64,000 nucleotides of DNA from Oleispirillum sp965228165 (GCA_965228165.1 CBDDHB010000003.1:682001-746000); one strand, 5' to 3'; shown: positions 34,868-43,463, numbered from the stretch's first letter. Notes: generated by a model not told the origin, from the letters alone. Program-made: numbers and translations.

Positions 34868-35185
34868 GTGCGCATCGTGACCTGGATCATCGGCCTTCCG
34901 CTCGCCGCCGTGGCGACCGCCTTCGCGGTAGCCAACCGTCAGGACGTGGACCTCGACCTGTGGCCGCTGCCGTTCTCGGTGCGTTTGAGCCTCTATCTGG
35001 CGGTCCTGGGGGCTCTCGCCGCCGGGCTGCTGCTCGGCCTGATTCTCGGCTGGGCGGGCAGCGGCAGCCGCGCCGCCGCCCGCGCCGCGAAGGCCGAGGC
35101 CAAGGCCCGCGCCCTCTCCCAGGAGGTCGAGGCCCTGCGCGCCCAGCCCCGCCAGGCCTTGCCCGCCCCCGACTCCGCCGCCTGA
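34868..35185 (+). CDS. LapA-family (DUF1049) membrane protein
   Basis: 105 residues with two membrane helices (IVTWIIGLPLAAVATAFAVAN and LYLAVLGALAAGLLLGLILGW), the ANRQDVDLDLWP loop between them and a C-terminal Ala-rich coiled coil. This matches LapA/LapB-associated LapA, implicated in control of lipopolysaccharide assembly in enterobacteria. No lapB is adjacent. GTG at 34868 is preceded by CAGGGA. Confidence 0.8.
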   Translation: MRIVTWIIGLPLAAVATAFAVANRQDVDLDLWPLPFSVRLSLYLAVLGALAAGLLLGLILGWAGSGSRAAARAAKAEAKARALSQEVEALRAQPRQALPAPDSAA

Positions 35186-35230
35186 CGCCGTGGTTCGCCG
35201 CCCTTGCCGTCGCTTTCGAAAGACGAACCG

Positions 35231-35971
35231 ATGACCGCCAGTCCGATTTTCTGCGCCATCGACACCCCCGACCTCGCCGCCGCCGTCGCCCTGGCGAAGC
35301 GCATCGCCGAGAACGTCGGCGGCCTGAAACTGGGCCTGGAATTCTTCTCCGCCAACGGCCCCGAGGGCGTGCGCGAGGTGCAGCGCGCCCTGGGCAAGGA
35401 CATCTTCCTCGACCTCAAGCTGCACGACATCCCCAACACCGTGGCGGCGGCGGTAAAGGCGGTGATGCCGCTGCGCCCCCGCTACCTCACCCTGCACGCG
35501 GCGGGCGGATCGGCGATGATGAAGGCGGCCCGTCAGGCCGCCTGCGACGCCGCCGACAGCATCGCCGCCGCGCCGCCGAAACTCATCGCGGTCACCGTGC
35601 TGACCAGCTTCGACGCCGCCGACCTGGCCGGAATCGGCGTTCCCGGCGCGGTGTCGGATCAGGCGCACCGTCTGGCGGCGCTGGCCGCCGAGGCGGGGAT
35701 GGACGGCCTGGTCTGTTCCGCCCACGAGGCGAAGTCGCTGAAGGCGGAATTCGGCTCGCTGCTGCGCATCGTGCCAGGCATCCGCCCGGACTGGGCCGCA
35801 GCCGGAGACCAGAAACGGGTGATGACCCCCGCCGAGGCCCTGCGCGAGGGCGCCGACCTTCTGGTGATCGGCCGCCCGATCAGCCAGGCGAAGGACCCCG
35901 CCGACGCCGCCCGGCGCATCGCCGCCGAGATCGGCCGCGCCGAATACCCGGAACGGAGGGACCCGTCATGA
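35231..35971 (+). CDS. pyrF: Orotidine 5'-phosphate decarboxylase
   Basis: Last step of UMP synthesis. 246 residues, TIM barrel with the catalytic FLDLKLHDIPNTV (Asp-Lys-Asp), VTVLTSFDAADL, and the phosphate-binding VPGIRPDW and LVIGRPIS. The ATG at 35231 starts MTASPIFCAIDT; an in-frame ATG 27 bases earlier adds nothing conserved. It overlaps trpF by ATGA. Confidence 0.95.
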   Translation: MTASPIFCAIDTPDLAAAVALAKRIAENVGGLKLGLEFFSANGPEGVREVQRALGKDIFLDLKLHDIPNTVAAAVKAVMPLRPRYLTLHAAGGSAMMKAARQAACDAADSIAAAPPKLIAVTVLTSFDAADLAGIGVPGAVSDQAHRLAALAAEAGMDGLVCSAHEAKSLKAEFGSLLRIVPGIRPDWAAAGDQKRVMTPAEALREGADLLVIGRPISQAKDPADAARRIAAEIGRAEYPERRDPS

Positions 35972-36552
35972 CCCTGGTCAAGATCTGCGGCCTGACCGAA
36001 ACCGACGGCCTGGACGCGGCGGTGGACGCCGGGGTGGACTTCGCGGGCTTCGTCTTCTGCCCGACGTCGCCGCGCGCGCTGTCCGCCGACGACGCCGCCG
36101 AGCTGGCCGACGCCCTGCCCGACGAGGTGCACAAGGTCGGCCTGTTCGTCGATCCCACCGACGCCGAACTCGACGCGGTTCTCAACCGCTTCCGCCTCGA
36201 CGCGATCCAACTGCACGGCGCGGAAACCCCGGAACGGGTGGACGCGGTGCGCCTGGAATTCGGCCTGCCGGTGATCAAGGCGATCGGCGTCGCCACCGCC
36301 GCCGACGCGCCGCGCACGGGCGGCCTGGGGCGGCCCTTCCCCTGGAACCTGATGCGCACATGGAGCGGCGAACCCCCCTGGATGCTGGCGGGCGGACTCT
36401 CCCCGGACAACGTCGCCGAGGCGATCCGGGCCTCCGGCGCGGGCGCTGTGGATGTCTCCTCCGGCGTCGAAAGCGCCCCCGGAGTCAAGGACCCGGCGCG
36501 CATCGCCGCCTTCGTCAAGGCCGCGAAAAACGCCGGCAGCGGGTGCTGGTGA
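35968..36552 (+). CDS. trpF: Phosphoribosylanthranilate isomerase with internal deletion
   Basis: Third tryptophan step (PRA to CdRP). The catalytic cysteine is present in VKICGLTETDG, as are QLHGAETPERV, VIKAIGVATAAD and the phosphate-binding AGGLSPDNVAEAI / AVDVSSGVESAPGVKD. The protein is only 194 residues: between VATAAD and APRTGGLG about 25 residues are missing, the stretch that in relatives forms strand beta-6 and ends LLFDAK, with the general-acid Asp. The remaining Asp in AADAP might take that place, otherwise the enzyme should be inactive. Reading frame and codon use are otherwise normal. First gene of trpF-trpB-trpA. Confidence 0.88.
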   Translation: MTLVKICGLTETDGLDAAVDAGVDFAGFVFCPTSPRALSADDAAELADALPDEVHKVGLFVDPTDAELDAVLNRFRLDAIQLHGAETPERVDAVRLEFGLPVIKAIGVATAADAPRTGGLGRPFPWNLMRTWSGEPPWMLAGGLSPDNVAEAIRASGAGAVDVSSGVESAPGVKDPARIAAFVKAAKNAGSGCW

Positions 36553-36653
36553 AATTTTCCTGGATTTCGCCGCGCCGACGCGGCATTCAACCCTTTGTAC
36601 GGACCCGCGTTCGCGCGGCGATCCGCGACCTTCGTGATGCGAGACCACACGAC

Positions 36654-37871
36654 ATGACCCCGATTCTCACCAATTCCTTCGCCAAGGGCCCCGACGAGAA
36701 GGGCCACTTCGGCCCCTACGGCGGGCGCTTCGTCGCCGAGACCCTGATGCCCCTGGTCCTCGAGGTGGAAAAAGCCCTCGACGCGGCGCAGGCCGACCCC
36801 GCCTTCACGGCCGAGATGGACCGCTACCTCGCCCACTTCGTCGGACGCCCCAGCCCGCTCTATTTCGCCGAGCGCCTGACCAAGGCCTGCGGCGGCGCGA
36901 AAATCTATTTCAAGCGCGAGGACCTGAACCACACCGGCGCGCACAAGGTCAACAACTGCATCGGCCAGATCCTGCTGGCGAAACGCATGGGCAAGACCCG
37001 CATCATCGCCGAAACCGGCGCCGGACAGCACGGCGTCGCCACCGCCACAGTGTGCGCCCTGTTCGGCCTGCCCTGCGTCGTCTATATGGGCGCGGTGGAT
37101 ATCGCCCGGCAGCAGCCCAACGTCTTCCGGATGAAGCTTCTGGGGGCCGAGGTCCGGCCCGTCACCTCGGGCGCCGCCACCCTGAAGGACGCGATGAACG
37201 AGGCGATGCGCGACTGGGTCGCCAACGTCCAGGATACCTATTACCTGATCGGCACCGTCGCCGGGCCGCACCCCTATCCCCGCATGGTCCGCGACTTCCA
37301 GAAGATCATCGGCGAGGAAGCCAAGACCCAGATGCAGCGGATGGAAGGCCGCCTGCCCGATACCCTGATGGCGGCGGTGGGCGGCGGCTCCAACGCCATC
37401 GGCCTGTTCTATCCCTTCCTCGACGAACCCTCGGTCGCAATCGTCGGCGTCGAGGCGGCGGGCAAGGGCACCGATACCCCGGAACACGCCGCATCCCTGA
37501 CCATGGGCAAGCCCGGCGTGCTGCACGGCAGCCGAACCTATCTGCTGCAAAACCGCGACGGCCAGATCACCGAGGCCTATTCCGTCTCCGCCGGGCTCGA
37601 CTATCCCGGCGTCGGGCCGGAACACTCCTGGCTGAAGGACGCGGGGCGCATCACCTATGTCTCGGTCACCGACGACGAGGCGCTCAACGCCTTCCACCAG
37701 ACCACCCGCCTGGAAGGCATCATCCCGGCCCTGGAATCCTCCCACGCCATCGCCCAGGCGCTGAAAGTGGCGGGAAACCTGCCCGCCGACCACATCCTGC
37801 TGCTCTGTCTCTCCGGACGCGGCGACAAGGACGTGAACACCGTGGCCAGGGCCATGGGGACGGAGTTGTGA
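36654..37871 (+). CDS. trpB: Tryptophan synthase beta chain
   Basis: PLP enzyme that condenses indole with serine. 405 residues with the PLP lysine in HTGAHKVNN, GAGQHGVATATVCALF, GGGSNAIGLFYPF and SAGLDYPGVGPEHSWL. ATG 36654 begins MTPILTNSFAKGPDEKG; the 101 bases after trpF hold no other gene. Works in the alpha2-beta2 complex with TrpA, encoded two bases downstream. Confidence 0.96.
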   Translation: MTPILTNSFAKGPDEKGHFGPYGGRFVAETLMPLVLEVEKALDAAQADPAFTAEMDRYLAHFVGRPSPLYFAERLTKACGGAKIYFKREDLNHTGAHKVNNCIGQILLAKRMGKTRIIAETGAGQHGVATATVCALFGLPCVVYMGAVDIARQQPNVFRMKLLGAEVRPVTSGAATLKDAMNEAMRDWVANVQDTYYLIGTVAGPHPYPRMVRDFQKIIGEEAKTQMQRMEGRLPDTLMAAVGGGSNAIGLFYPFLDEPSVAIVGVEAAGKGTDTPEHAASLTMGKPGVLHGSRTYLLQNRDGQITEAYSVSAGLDYPGVGPEHSWLKDAGRITYVSVTDDEALNAFHQTTRLEGIIPALESSHAIAQALKVAGNLPADHILLLCLSGRGDKDVNTVARAMGTEL

Positions 37872-37873
37872 TC

Positions 37874-38716
37874 ATGACCGACGCCCTGAAAAACAACCGC
37901 CTGACCCGCCGCTTCGCCGCGTTGAAGGCCGAAAACCGCGCCGGATTGGTGATCTATCTCGCCGCCTCCGACCCCGACGCCGCAACCTCGGCGAAACTCC
38001 TCGCCGGACTGCCCGGCGCGGGCGCCGACATCATCGAACTCGGCATGCCCTTCACCGACCCGATGGCCGACGGCCCCGCCATCCAGCGCGCCGCCCTGCG
38101 CGCCCTGGCCGCCGGAGCCTGCATGGACCATACCCTCGCCCAGGTGCGCGAATTCCGCCGAACCGACGCGGAAACCCCGATCGTCCTGATGGGATACTAC
38201 AACCCCATCGACGCCTACGGCGCGGAACGCTTCGCCCACGATGCCGCAAAAGCCGGCGTGGACGGCGTGATCGTGGTCGACGTGCCGCCCGAGGAAGCCG
38301 ACGAAATCCAGCCCCTGCTGCTGAAATACGGCGTCGCCTTCATCTGCCTCGCCACCCCCACATCGGACGACGCGCGACTGCCGCAAATCCTCAAATACGC
38401 GGGCGGATTCCTCTATTACGTCTCCATCCTCGGCATCACCGGAACCGCCACCGCCGCCACCGACGCGGTGGACCAGGCGATCCAGCGCATCAAACGCCAA
38501 ACCGACCTGCCGGTCGCCGTCGGCTTCGGCATCAAAACCCCGGACAACGCCGCCGAAATCGCCCGCGTCGCCGACGCCGCCGTCGTCGGCTCGGCGGTGA
38601 TCGATAAACTCGCCGCCTGCCTGGACGAAAAAGGACAGGCAACGCCGAACCTGGTGCCACGGGTCCTCGCCTTCGTCACCGAATTGGCCAACGGCGTGCG
38701 CGGCGCACGGAAATAA
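37874..38716 (+). CDS. trpA: Tryptophan synthase alpha chain
   Basis: Cleaves indole-3-glycerol phosphate to indole. 280 residues, TIM barrel with the catalytic Glu in IELGMPFTDPMADGPAIQRA, the loop Asp in VVDVPPEEAD and ILGITGTA. In related genomes accD follows directly; here about 2.5 kb of repeats, an IS and a broken gene intervene. Confidence 0.96.
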   Translation: MTDALKNNRLTRRFAALKAENRAGLVIYLAASDPDAATSAKLLAGLPGAGADIIELGMPFTDPMADGPAIQRAALRALAAGACMDHTLAQVREFRRTDAETPIVLMGYYNPIDAYGAERFAHDAAKAGVDGVIVVDVPPEEADEIQPLLLKYGVAFICLATPTSDDARLPQILKYAGGFLYYVSILGITGTATAATDAVDQAIQRIKRQTDLPVAVGFGIKTPDNAAEIARVADAAVVGSAVIDKLAACLDEKGQATPNLVPRVLAFVTELANGVRGARK

Positions 38717-38718
38717 CG

Positions 38719-38920
38719 CAGGCCGGGGGGCGCACCGCCCTCTCACCTGTGTCATGCCCGGGCTTGGCCCGGGCATCCACGCCTTATGAAAAACCCGTGG
38801 GCTCCGCCCGCACCCGGCAAGGGCCGAAAGGCCCTTGCATCCCATTCCCTTATCTCTCCGCGAACCCCCATCCGCCCGCCACGCGGATGAAGCCTCTCTC
38901 GCGCCACGAGCAAAAACCAC
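38719..38920. repeat. Degenerate MITE-like repeat, copy E, with a 30-bp palindromic repeat
   Basis: Shows GCAGGCCGGGGGGCG, the AAGGGCCGAAAGGCCCTT hairpin, TCTCCGCGAACC and CGAGCAAAAACC, a decayed version of the core. Embedded at 38751-38780 is a separate palindrome GTCATGCCCGG / CCGGGCATCCAC, which recurs inverted at 40594-40623. Confidence 0.5.
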
Positions 38921-38939
38921 AACCAGCAACTTAGCGGCC

Positions 38940-39007
38940 ATGATAGACTCCACTCCCGCCCACAATGATACTTGGATAAGATCATCAATTGCGGGGCGTG
39001 GAGACAT
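38940..39007 (+). pseudogene. Possible 5' remnant of a gene interrupted by the IS
   Basis: ATG 38940 opens about 22 codons (MIDSTPAHNDTWIRSS) running into the IS left end. Base composition is lower in GC than the surroundings, like the fragment on the other side (40242-40391). No ribosome site is clear and the product is not recognised. Confidence 0.3.
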
Positions 39008-39087
39008 TGACGTGCCCCCGCTAAATCGGACCGAAAACATCTGGAATTTTCCAGTTATGATCCCCTGGCCGGGAGAAGGAGAATCCG

Positions 39088-39354
39088 ATGAAGACGTCGA
39101 AGTTCAGCGAGGCCCAGATCGCGTTCATTCTGAAGCAAGCGGAAGACGGCATCCCGATCACGGAGGTTTGCCGCAAGGCCGGTATCGCCGAGGCGACCTT
39201 TTACAACTGGCGCAAACGCTACGCGGGGTTGATGCCCACCGAGGTCAAGCGCTTGCGGCAGCTTGAGGAGGAGAACGCCAAACTCAAGCGGATCGTGGCG
39301 GACCTCAGCCTGGACAAGGCGATGCTCCAGGACGTTCTCGCAAAAAAGCTCTGA
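39088..39354 (+). CDS. IS3-family transposase OrfA
   Basis: 88 residues: helix-turn-helix (MKTSKFSEAQIAFILKQA, GIPITEVCRKAGIAEATFYNW) and a leucine-zipper tail (RLRQLEEENAKLKRIVADLS). Binds the IS ends. A GAGAAGGAG site precedes the start. Near its end the slippery A AAA AAG (39342-39348) would shift some ribosomes -1 into orfB to make the OrfAB transposase. Confidence 0.9.
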   Translation: MKTSKFSEAQIAFILKQAEDGIPITEVCRKAGIAEATFYNWRKRYAGLMPTEVKRLRQLEEENAKLKRIVADLSLDKAMLQDVLAKKL

Positions 39355-40186
39355 GGCCTGCCCGCAAACGTCGGCTTGTCGATGAGGTGCGAGAGACCTG
39401 GCAGGTATCGGTCCGCAAGGCCTGTTCTGCTCTGCAGGTCGATCGCTCCCTCTACACTTACAAGCCCAAGCATCGCGAGCAGGCCGATCTCAAGCTGCGA
39501 ATCCGACAGATCTGCGAGACGCGGGTCCGCTACGGCTACCGGCGCGTCCATGTTCTTCTCTGCCGGGAGGGTTGGAAGGTGAACGCGAAGAAGGTCTATC
39601 GGCTTTACACGGAGATGGGGCTGCAACTGCGGAACAAGACGCCGAAGCGGCGGGTCAAGGCGCGGCTCCGTGACGACGGACGAGCGCCACCAGGACCAAT
39701 CAGGTTTGGGCGATGGACTTTGTCCAGGACCAGCTCGCCACGGGCCGCAAGATCCGTATCCTGACGATCGTGGATACCTTTTCGCGGTTCTCCCCGGCGG
39801 TCGATCCCCGATTCAGCTACCGAGGCGAAGACGTGGTGCAAACGCTTGAACGTATCTGCGCGAAGGTCGGCTATCCCCAATCGATCCGTGTCGACCAGGG
39901 GTCTGAGTTCGTGTCCCGCGACCTCGACCTGTGGGCTTATCAGAAGGATGTCGTCCTCGACTTCTCCCGCCCGGGCAAGCCGACGGACAACGCCTTTATC
40001 GAATCGTTCAATGGCAAGTTCCGAGCGGAATGCCTGAACACCCACTGGTTCATGAGCCTTGACGACGCCCGGCTGAAAATGGCGGAATGGCTCCAGGACT
40101 ACAACGAAGTTCGTCCGCACAGCGCCATCGGCAACAAGCCCCCGATATCGCTGCTCACCTGCTCAGACGCATCCGGCCCGTTCTGA
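39348..40186 (+). pseudogene. IS3-family transposase OrfB (DDE), frameshifted
   Basis: The -1 frame after the slippery site reads LRPARKRRLVDEVRETWQVS, then the HTH_21 region (ETRVRYGYRRVHVLLCREGW). Around 39676 one base appears lost; the integrase core continues in another frame with VWAMDFVQDQ, IRVDQGSEF and AFIESFNGKFRAECLN, giving the D, D and E catalytic residues, and ends NEVRPHSAIGNKPP. Both halves are well conserved, so the break is recent or an assembly error. Confidence 0.85.
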
Positions 40187-40241
40187 GCAGAAATACCCCG
40201 GAAAAGCCCGGATGCCCGGTCCAAATTCGGGGTGCACGTCA

Positions 40242-40391
40242 GAAGGCGGGAGAATTACATACAAGGACGGAGATAAAGTTGGGGCAGCCAATCTCATCTG
40301 CCGCGATTCTGCTCAATTGGATGTTCTGGACCTAAAAGAGCGAATTTCCGAACTCGCCTCCATGATCCGCAAAGCAAATGGCATGGCTTAA
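40242..40391 (+). pseudogene. 3' remnant of an unidentified gene after the IS
   Basis: Starting just after the IS right end, one frame reads ITYKDGDKVGAANLICRD and then LDVLDLKERISELASMIRKA to a TAA at 40389-40391. It looks like a real C-terminal helix and has lower GC than the region. With the short ORF before the IS it may be one interrupted gene, though the frames cannot be joined with confidence. Confidence 0.35.
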
Positions 40392-40394
40392 GAA

Positions 40395-40640
40395 GCAGCC
40401 ACCCCCTCCCCCCGGTCTTCGCGCGCAGGGCATTAAAATTGCGTGCGACGGCGTGGCGGTTGCGGGGCGGTAATCGGCAAAAAGGGAATGGGGGGTGCGG
40501 GGGGACCGAGTCCCCCCGCGTCGTTTTTCCCTTTCCGGGTGTGGGCAGCGCCCACGCCTTCGATGATTTTCTTCGGCCCCATCAAAAAAACTCGTGGATG
40601 CCCGGATCAAGTCCGGGCATGACGACCGTGGAGGGAGGGG
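40395..40640. repeat. Degenerate MITE-like repeat, copy F, with 30-bp palindrome
   Basis: A worn copy in reverse orientation (TCGCGCGCAGGGCATTAAAA, GGAATGGGGGGTGCGG, hairpin GGGGGGACCGAGTCCCCCC). At 40594-40623 lies GTGGATGCCCGG / CCGGGCATGAC, the inverted counterpart of 38751-38780. No gene is supported between 40392 and 40743. Confidence 0.5.
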
Positions 40641-40743
40641 GACACTTGCCCCGCGTTTTCCCGCCATTTGTTTTTTTCGCGAAGCGGCGTATTCCTTGTG
40701 GGGAAAAGTCGGCAACACGCCCCCACCCCGAACAGGATCGAGC

Positions 40744-41213
40744 ATGCAGCGCGCCGTCAGACGAACCGAGCGAGAAATCACCGCCGACGAGGCCATGGGC
40801 ATTCTGGCCGCCGGGGAGTACGGCGTATTGTCGATGGTGGGCGACGATGGCAAACCCTATGCGGTGCCGATGAGCTATGCCCTGCGCGACGGCGCGATTT
40901 ATTTTCACTGCGCGACCGAGGGGCGGAAGCTGGAACATCTGGACGCCGATCCGGCGGTTACGTTCTGCGTCGTCGGGCGGACCAAGGTGCTTCCCGGTCA
41001 GTTTTCCACCGAATACGAAAGCGCGGTGGCCTTCGGCACGGCGGCGCGGGTGAGGGCGCGGAAAAGCGCGCCGGTCTGCTGGCGCTGATCGAGAAGTATT
41101 CGGCGGATTATGTGGAACCCGGCATCACCTATCTGGAATCGAAGTTCCATCGCGTCGCGGTGGTGCGGATGGAGATCGAACACATCAGCGGCAAGGCTCG
41201 GCGGCCCCGCTGA
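40744..41213 (+). pseudogene. Pyridoxamine 5'-phosphate oxidase-like flavin protein (NimA-like), frameshifted
   Basis: The first frame gives a split-barrel FMN-binding domain: RRTEREITADEAMGILAAGE, YGVLSMVGDDGKPYAVPMSY, AIYFHCATEGRKLEHL. After FGTAARV (about 41050) the frame must change for the rest, EGAEKRAGLLALIEKYSADY to FHRVAVVRMEIEHISGK, as if one base were missing in CGGGTGAGGG. Intact relatives of about 155 residues are general flavin or heme-linked oxidoreductases, some named 5-nitroimidazole resistance proteins. It lies between the IS region and accD. Confidence 0.8.
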
Positions 41214-41243
41214 TCCCGGGCTTTACGTGGGAGACTCGACGGC

Positions 41244-42176
41244 ATGAGCTGGCTGACCAATTTCGTCGGGCCGACCTTGAAGCGCTGGATCGCGCCGCGC
41301 GTGCTGCGCGAGGCGCAGTGGGTGACCTGTCCGAAGTGCGGGGCGACGGTTTTCCATCGCGATCTGGACGCCAACTGGCGGATTTGCCCGCACTGCGACC
41401 ATCACCTAACGTTGCCCGCGGCGCGGCGGTTCGCCTTGCTGCTGGATGCGGAGAGTTGGGCGCGCATCGAGATTCCCGGCGTTTCCGCCGATCCCCTGAA
41501 GTTCCGCGATTCCCGCCGTTATGCCGACCGTCTGAAGGAGGCCGCGGCGCAAAGCCACGAGGCGGAATCGGTGGCGGTGGCGCATGGCCGCATCGAAGGC
41601 ATGGGCGCGGTTTTGGCCGCCGTGGAGCCGCAATTCCTGTGCGGCACCTTCGGCGCGGCGGCGGGGGAGGCGATCGTCGCCGCCGCCGAGTTGGCGTTCT
41701 TGCAGGACGCGGCGTTGATTCTGGTGTCGGGCAGCCAGGGGCCGCGCATTCAGGACGGGGCCTTCGCCCTGATGCAGGGTCCGCGCATCGCCCTGGCCTT
41801 GCGCAAGCTGGGGGAGCGCGCCTTGCCGGTGATCGCGATTTTGGCCGATCCCGCCTTCGACCCGCAGATCGACGCCCTGCTGCGTCATGCCGACGCGGTC
41901 TTCGCCGAGCCCGGCGCGCGCCTGGGTCCGCCGCCCGCCGATCCCCTGGCCGCGATGGACACTCCGGCCTTTCTGGCGCCGCGCGACGGGGTTTTCGACG
42001 CCGCCGGTCTGCTGGCGGCGCGGCGGATCGACCGCGTCGCCGACCGCCGCGACCTGAAGGCGGAGATCGCGGCGGTGCTGTCGGTGCTGCGCAGCCCCTT
42101 CCCTTCCGCCACGGTGATCGACTATCCGGGGCGCGAACCCGAACGCATCGACCGGAGCGGCGCGCCCGATGTCTGA
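41244..42176 (+). CDS. accD: Acetyl-CoA carboxylase carboxyltransferase beta subunit, divergent
   Basis: 310 residues. The N-terminal zinc ribbon CPKCGATVFHRD...ICPHC and the family opening MSWLTNFVGP identify AccD, which with AccA moves carboxyl from biotin to acetyl-CoA. The crotonase-like core is unusual: the oxyanion-hole segment normally SGGARMQEG reads SGSQGPRIQDG, and the later region normally PTTGGVTASFAMLGD reads ADPAFDPQIDALLRHAD. Synteny before folC supports accD, but a catalytically altered paralogue is possible if a second accD exists elsewhere. Overlaps folC by eight bases. Confidence 0.8.
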   Translation: MSWLTNFVGPTLKRWIAPRVLREAQWVTCPKCGATVFHRDLDANWRICPHCDHHLTLPAARRFALLLDAESWARIEIPGVSADPLKFRDSRRYADRLKEAAAQSHEAESVAVAHGRIEGMGAVLAAVEPQFLCGTFGAAAGEAIVAAAELAFLQDAALILVSGSQGPRIQDGAFALMQGPRIALALRKLGERALPVIAILADPAFDPQIDALLRHADAVFAEPGARLGPPPADPLAAMDTPAFLAPRDGVFDAAGLLAARRIDRVADRRDLKAEIAAVLSVLRSPFPSATVIDYPGREPERIDRSGAPDV

Positions 42177-43461
42177 ACGGCTGAACGCGATTCTCGACCG
42201 GCTGACCCGACTGCATCCGAAGGCGATCGACCTGTCGCTCGACCGGATGCTGCGCCTGCTGGCCGACCTGGGCGATCCGCAGGACCGTCTGCCGCCGGCG
42301 ATTCACGTCGCGGGGACCAACGGCAAGGGCTCGACGGTGGCGACGTTGGCGGCGCTGGCGGAGGCGGCGGGGCTGCGGGCGCACGCCTACACCTCGCCCC
42401 ATCTGGTGCGCTTCGCCGAGCGTATCCGGATCGCCGGGCGTCTGCCCGACGACGCCCCCCTGACCGCATGGCTGGAAGAGGTGGAATCCGCCAACGCGGG
42501 CCGCCCGATCACCTTTTTCGAGGCGACCACGGCGGCGGCCTTTCTGGCCTTCGCGCGCCACCCGGCGGAGGTCTGCCTGCTGGAAACCGGCCTCGGCGGG
42601 CGGCTGGACGCGACCAACGTGGTCGCCCGCCCCGCCGCCTGCGTCCTCACCGCCATCGACTACGACCATCAGGATTTCCTGGGCGACACCCTGACCGCCA
42701 TCGCCACCGAGAAAACCCACATCCTGCGCCCCGGCGTGCCCGGCGTCGTCGCCCCCCAGCCGCCCGAGGCGCTGGCGGCGATCCGGGCGCATGCCCGCGC
42801 CATCGGCGCGCCGCTTCTGCTGGGCGGCATCGACTGGCGGGTGCGCGAGACCCCGACCGGCTTCGCGGTGGAGGCTCCGGGCTTTTCCGTCGAAGCGCCG
42901 CGCCCGGTTCTGCCCGGCCCGCATCAGTTGGGCAACGCCGCCCTCGCCCTTCTTGCCGCGCACGCCGCCCGCCTGTGCCCGGTGACGGCGGAACTCGCCG
43001 CCGCCGCCCTGCCCCGGGTTTCCTGGCCGGGACACCTGCAACGCCTGAGCGCCGGGCGGCTGGTGGACGCCCTCGGCCGCGACGTCTGGCTGGACGGCGG
43101 GCACAACCCCTCCGCCGGGCAGGCGCTCGCCCCGGTGCTGGCGGAATGGGCGAAAACCCACCCGGTGGATCTGATCCTCGGCATGCAGACCACCAAGGAC
43201 CCGAAGCGCTACCTCGCCCCCCTCGTCCCCCACCTGCGCCGGGTGCGCACGGTGCGGGTGGACAGCGCCCCCGCCCCCTTCCCGGCCGAAGACCTCGCCC
43301 GCATCGCCCGCGCGGCGGGGGTCGCCAACGCCCAGGCCGCGCCCGGCTGGCGTTCCGCCCTGGCCGAGGCCGACAGCCGCGACGCAACCCTGCTGATCGC
43401 CGGATCGCTCTATCTGGTCGGGGAGGTCCTGGCGGAAAACCGCTCCGGCGCGCCGGAGTAG
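42169..43461 (+). CDS. folC: Bifunctional folylpolyglutamate/dihydrofolate synthase
   Basis: Adds glutamate to (dihydro)folate, ATP-dependent Mur-ligase fold. 430 residues with IHVAGTNGKGSTVATLAALA (P-loop), YTSPHLVRFAERIRI, LETGLGGRLDATNVV, the ATP motif DYDHQDFLGDTLTAIATEK and C-terminal WLDGGHNPSAG. It starts inside the accD end, a conserved coupling. Confidence 0.95.
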   Translation: MSERLNAILDRLTRLHPKAIDLSLDRMLRLLADLGDPQDRLPPAIHVAGTNGKGSTVATLAALAEAAGLRAHAYTSPHLVRFAERIRIAGRLPDDAPLTAWLEEVESANAGRPITFFEATTAAAFLAFARHPAEVCLLETGLGGRLDATNVVARPAACVLTAIDYDHQDFLGDTLTAIATEKTHILRPGVPGVVAPQPPEALAAIRAHARAIGAPLLLGGIDWRVRETPTGFAVEAPGFSVEAPRPVLPGPHQLGNAALALLAAHAARLCPVTAELAAAALPRVSWPGHLQRLSAGRLVDALGRDVWLDGGHNPSAGQALAPVLAEWAKTHPVDLILGMQTTKDPKRYLAPLVPHLRRVRTVRVDSAPAPFPAEDLARIARAAGVANAQAAPGWRSALAEADSRDATLLIAGSLYLVGEVLAENRSGAPE

Positions 43462-43463
43462 GG

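Larger units (their letters stand above)
39008..40241 (+). mobile_element. IS3-family insertion sequence (IS407-like group)
   Basis: About 1234 bp. Ends are inverted: left TGACGTGCCCCCG...GGACCG, right (complement) TGACGTGCACCCCG...GGACCG. It encodes orfA and orfB in the usual -1 arrangement with an A AAA AAG slippery site at 39342-39348. No target duplication is evident: the bases outside the ends are GACAT on the left and GAAGG on the right. orfB carries a further frameshift, so the element is probably inactive unless that is an error. Confidence 0.85.

Noticed and set aside
38835..39266. 143-codon frame running from the trpA 3' region into the IS
   Set aside because: It is out of frame with IS orfA and begins in a worn intergenic repeat; no conserved sequence.
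39003..40245. Target-site duplication around the IS
   Set aside because: The bases outside the two ends (GACAT and GAAGG) do not match at 3 or 4 bp.
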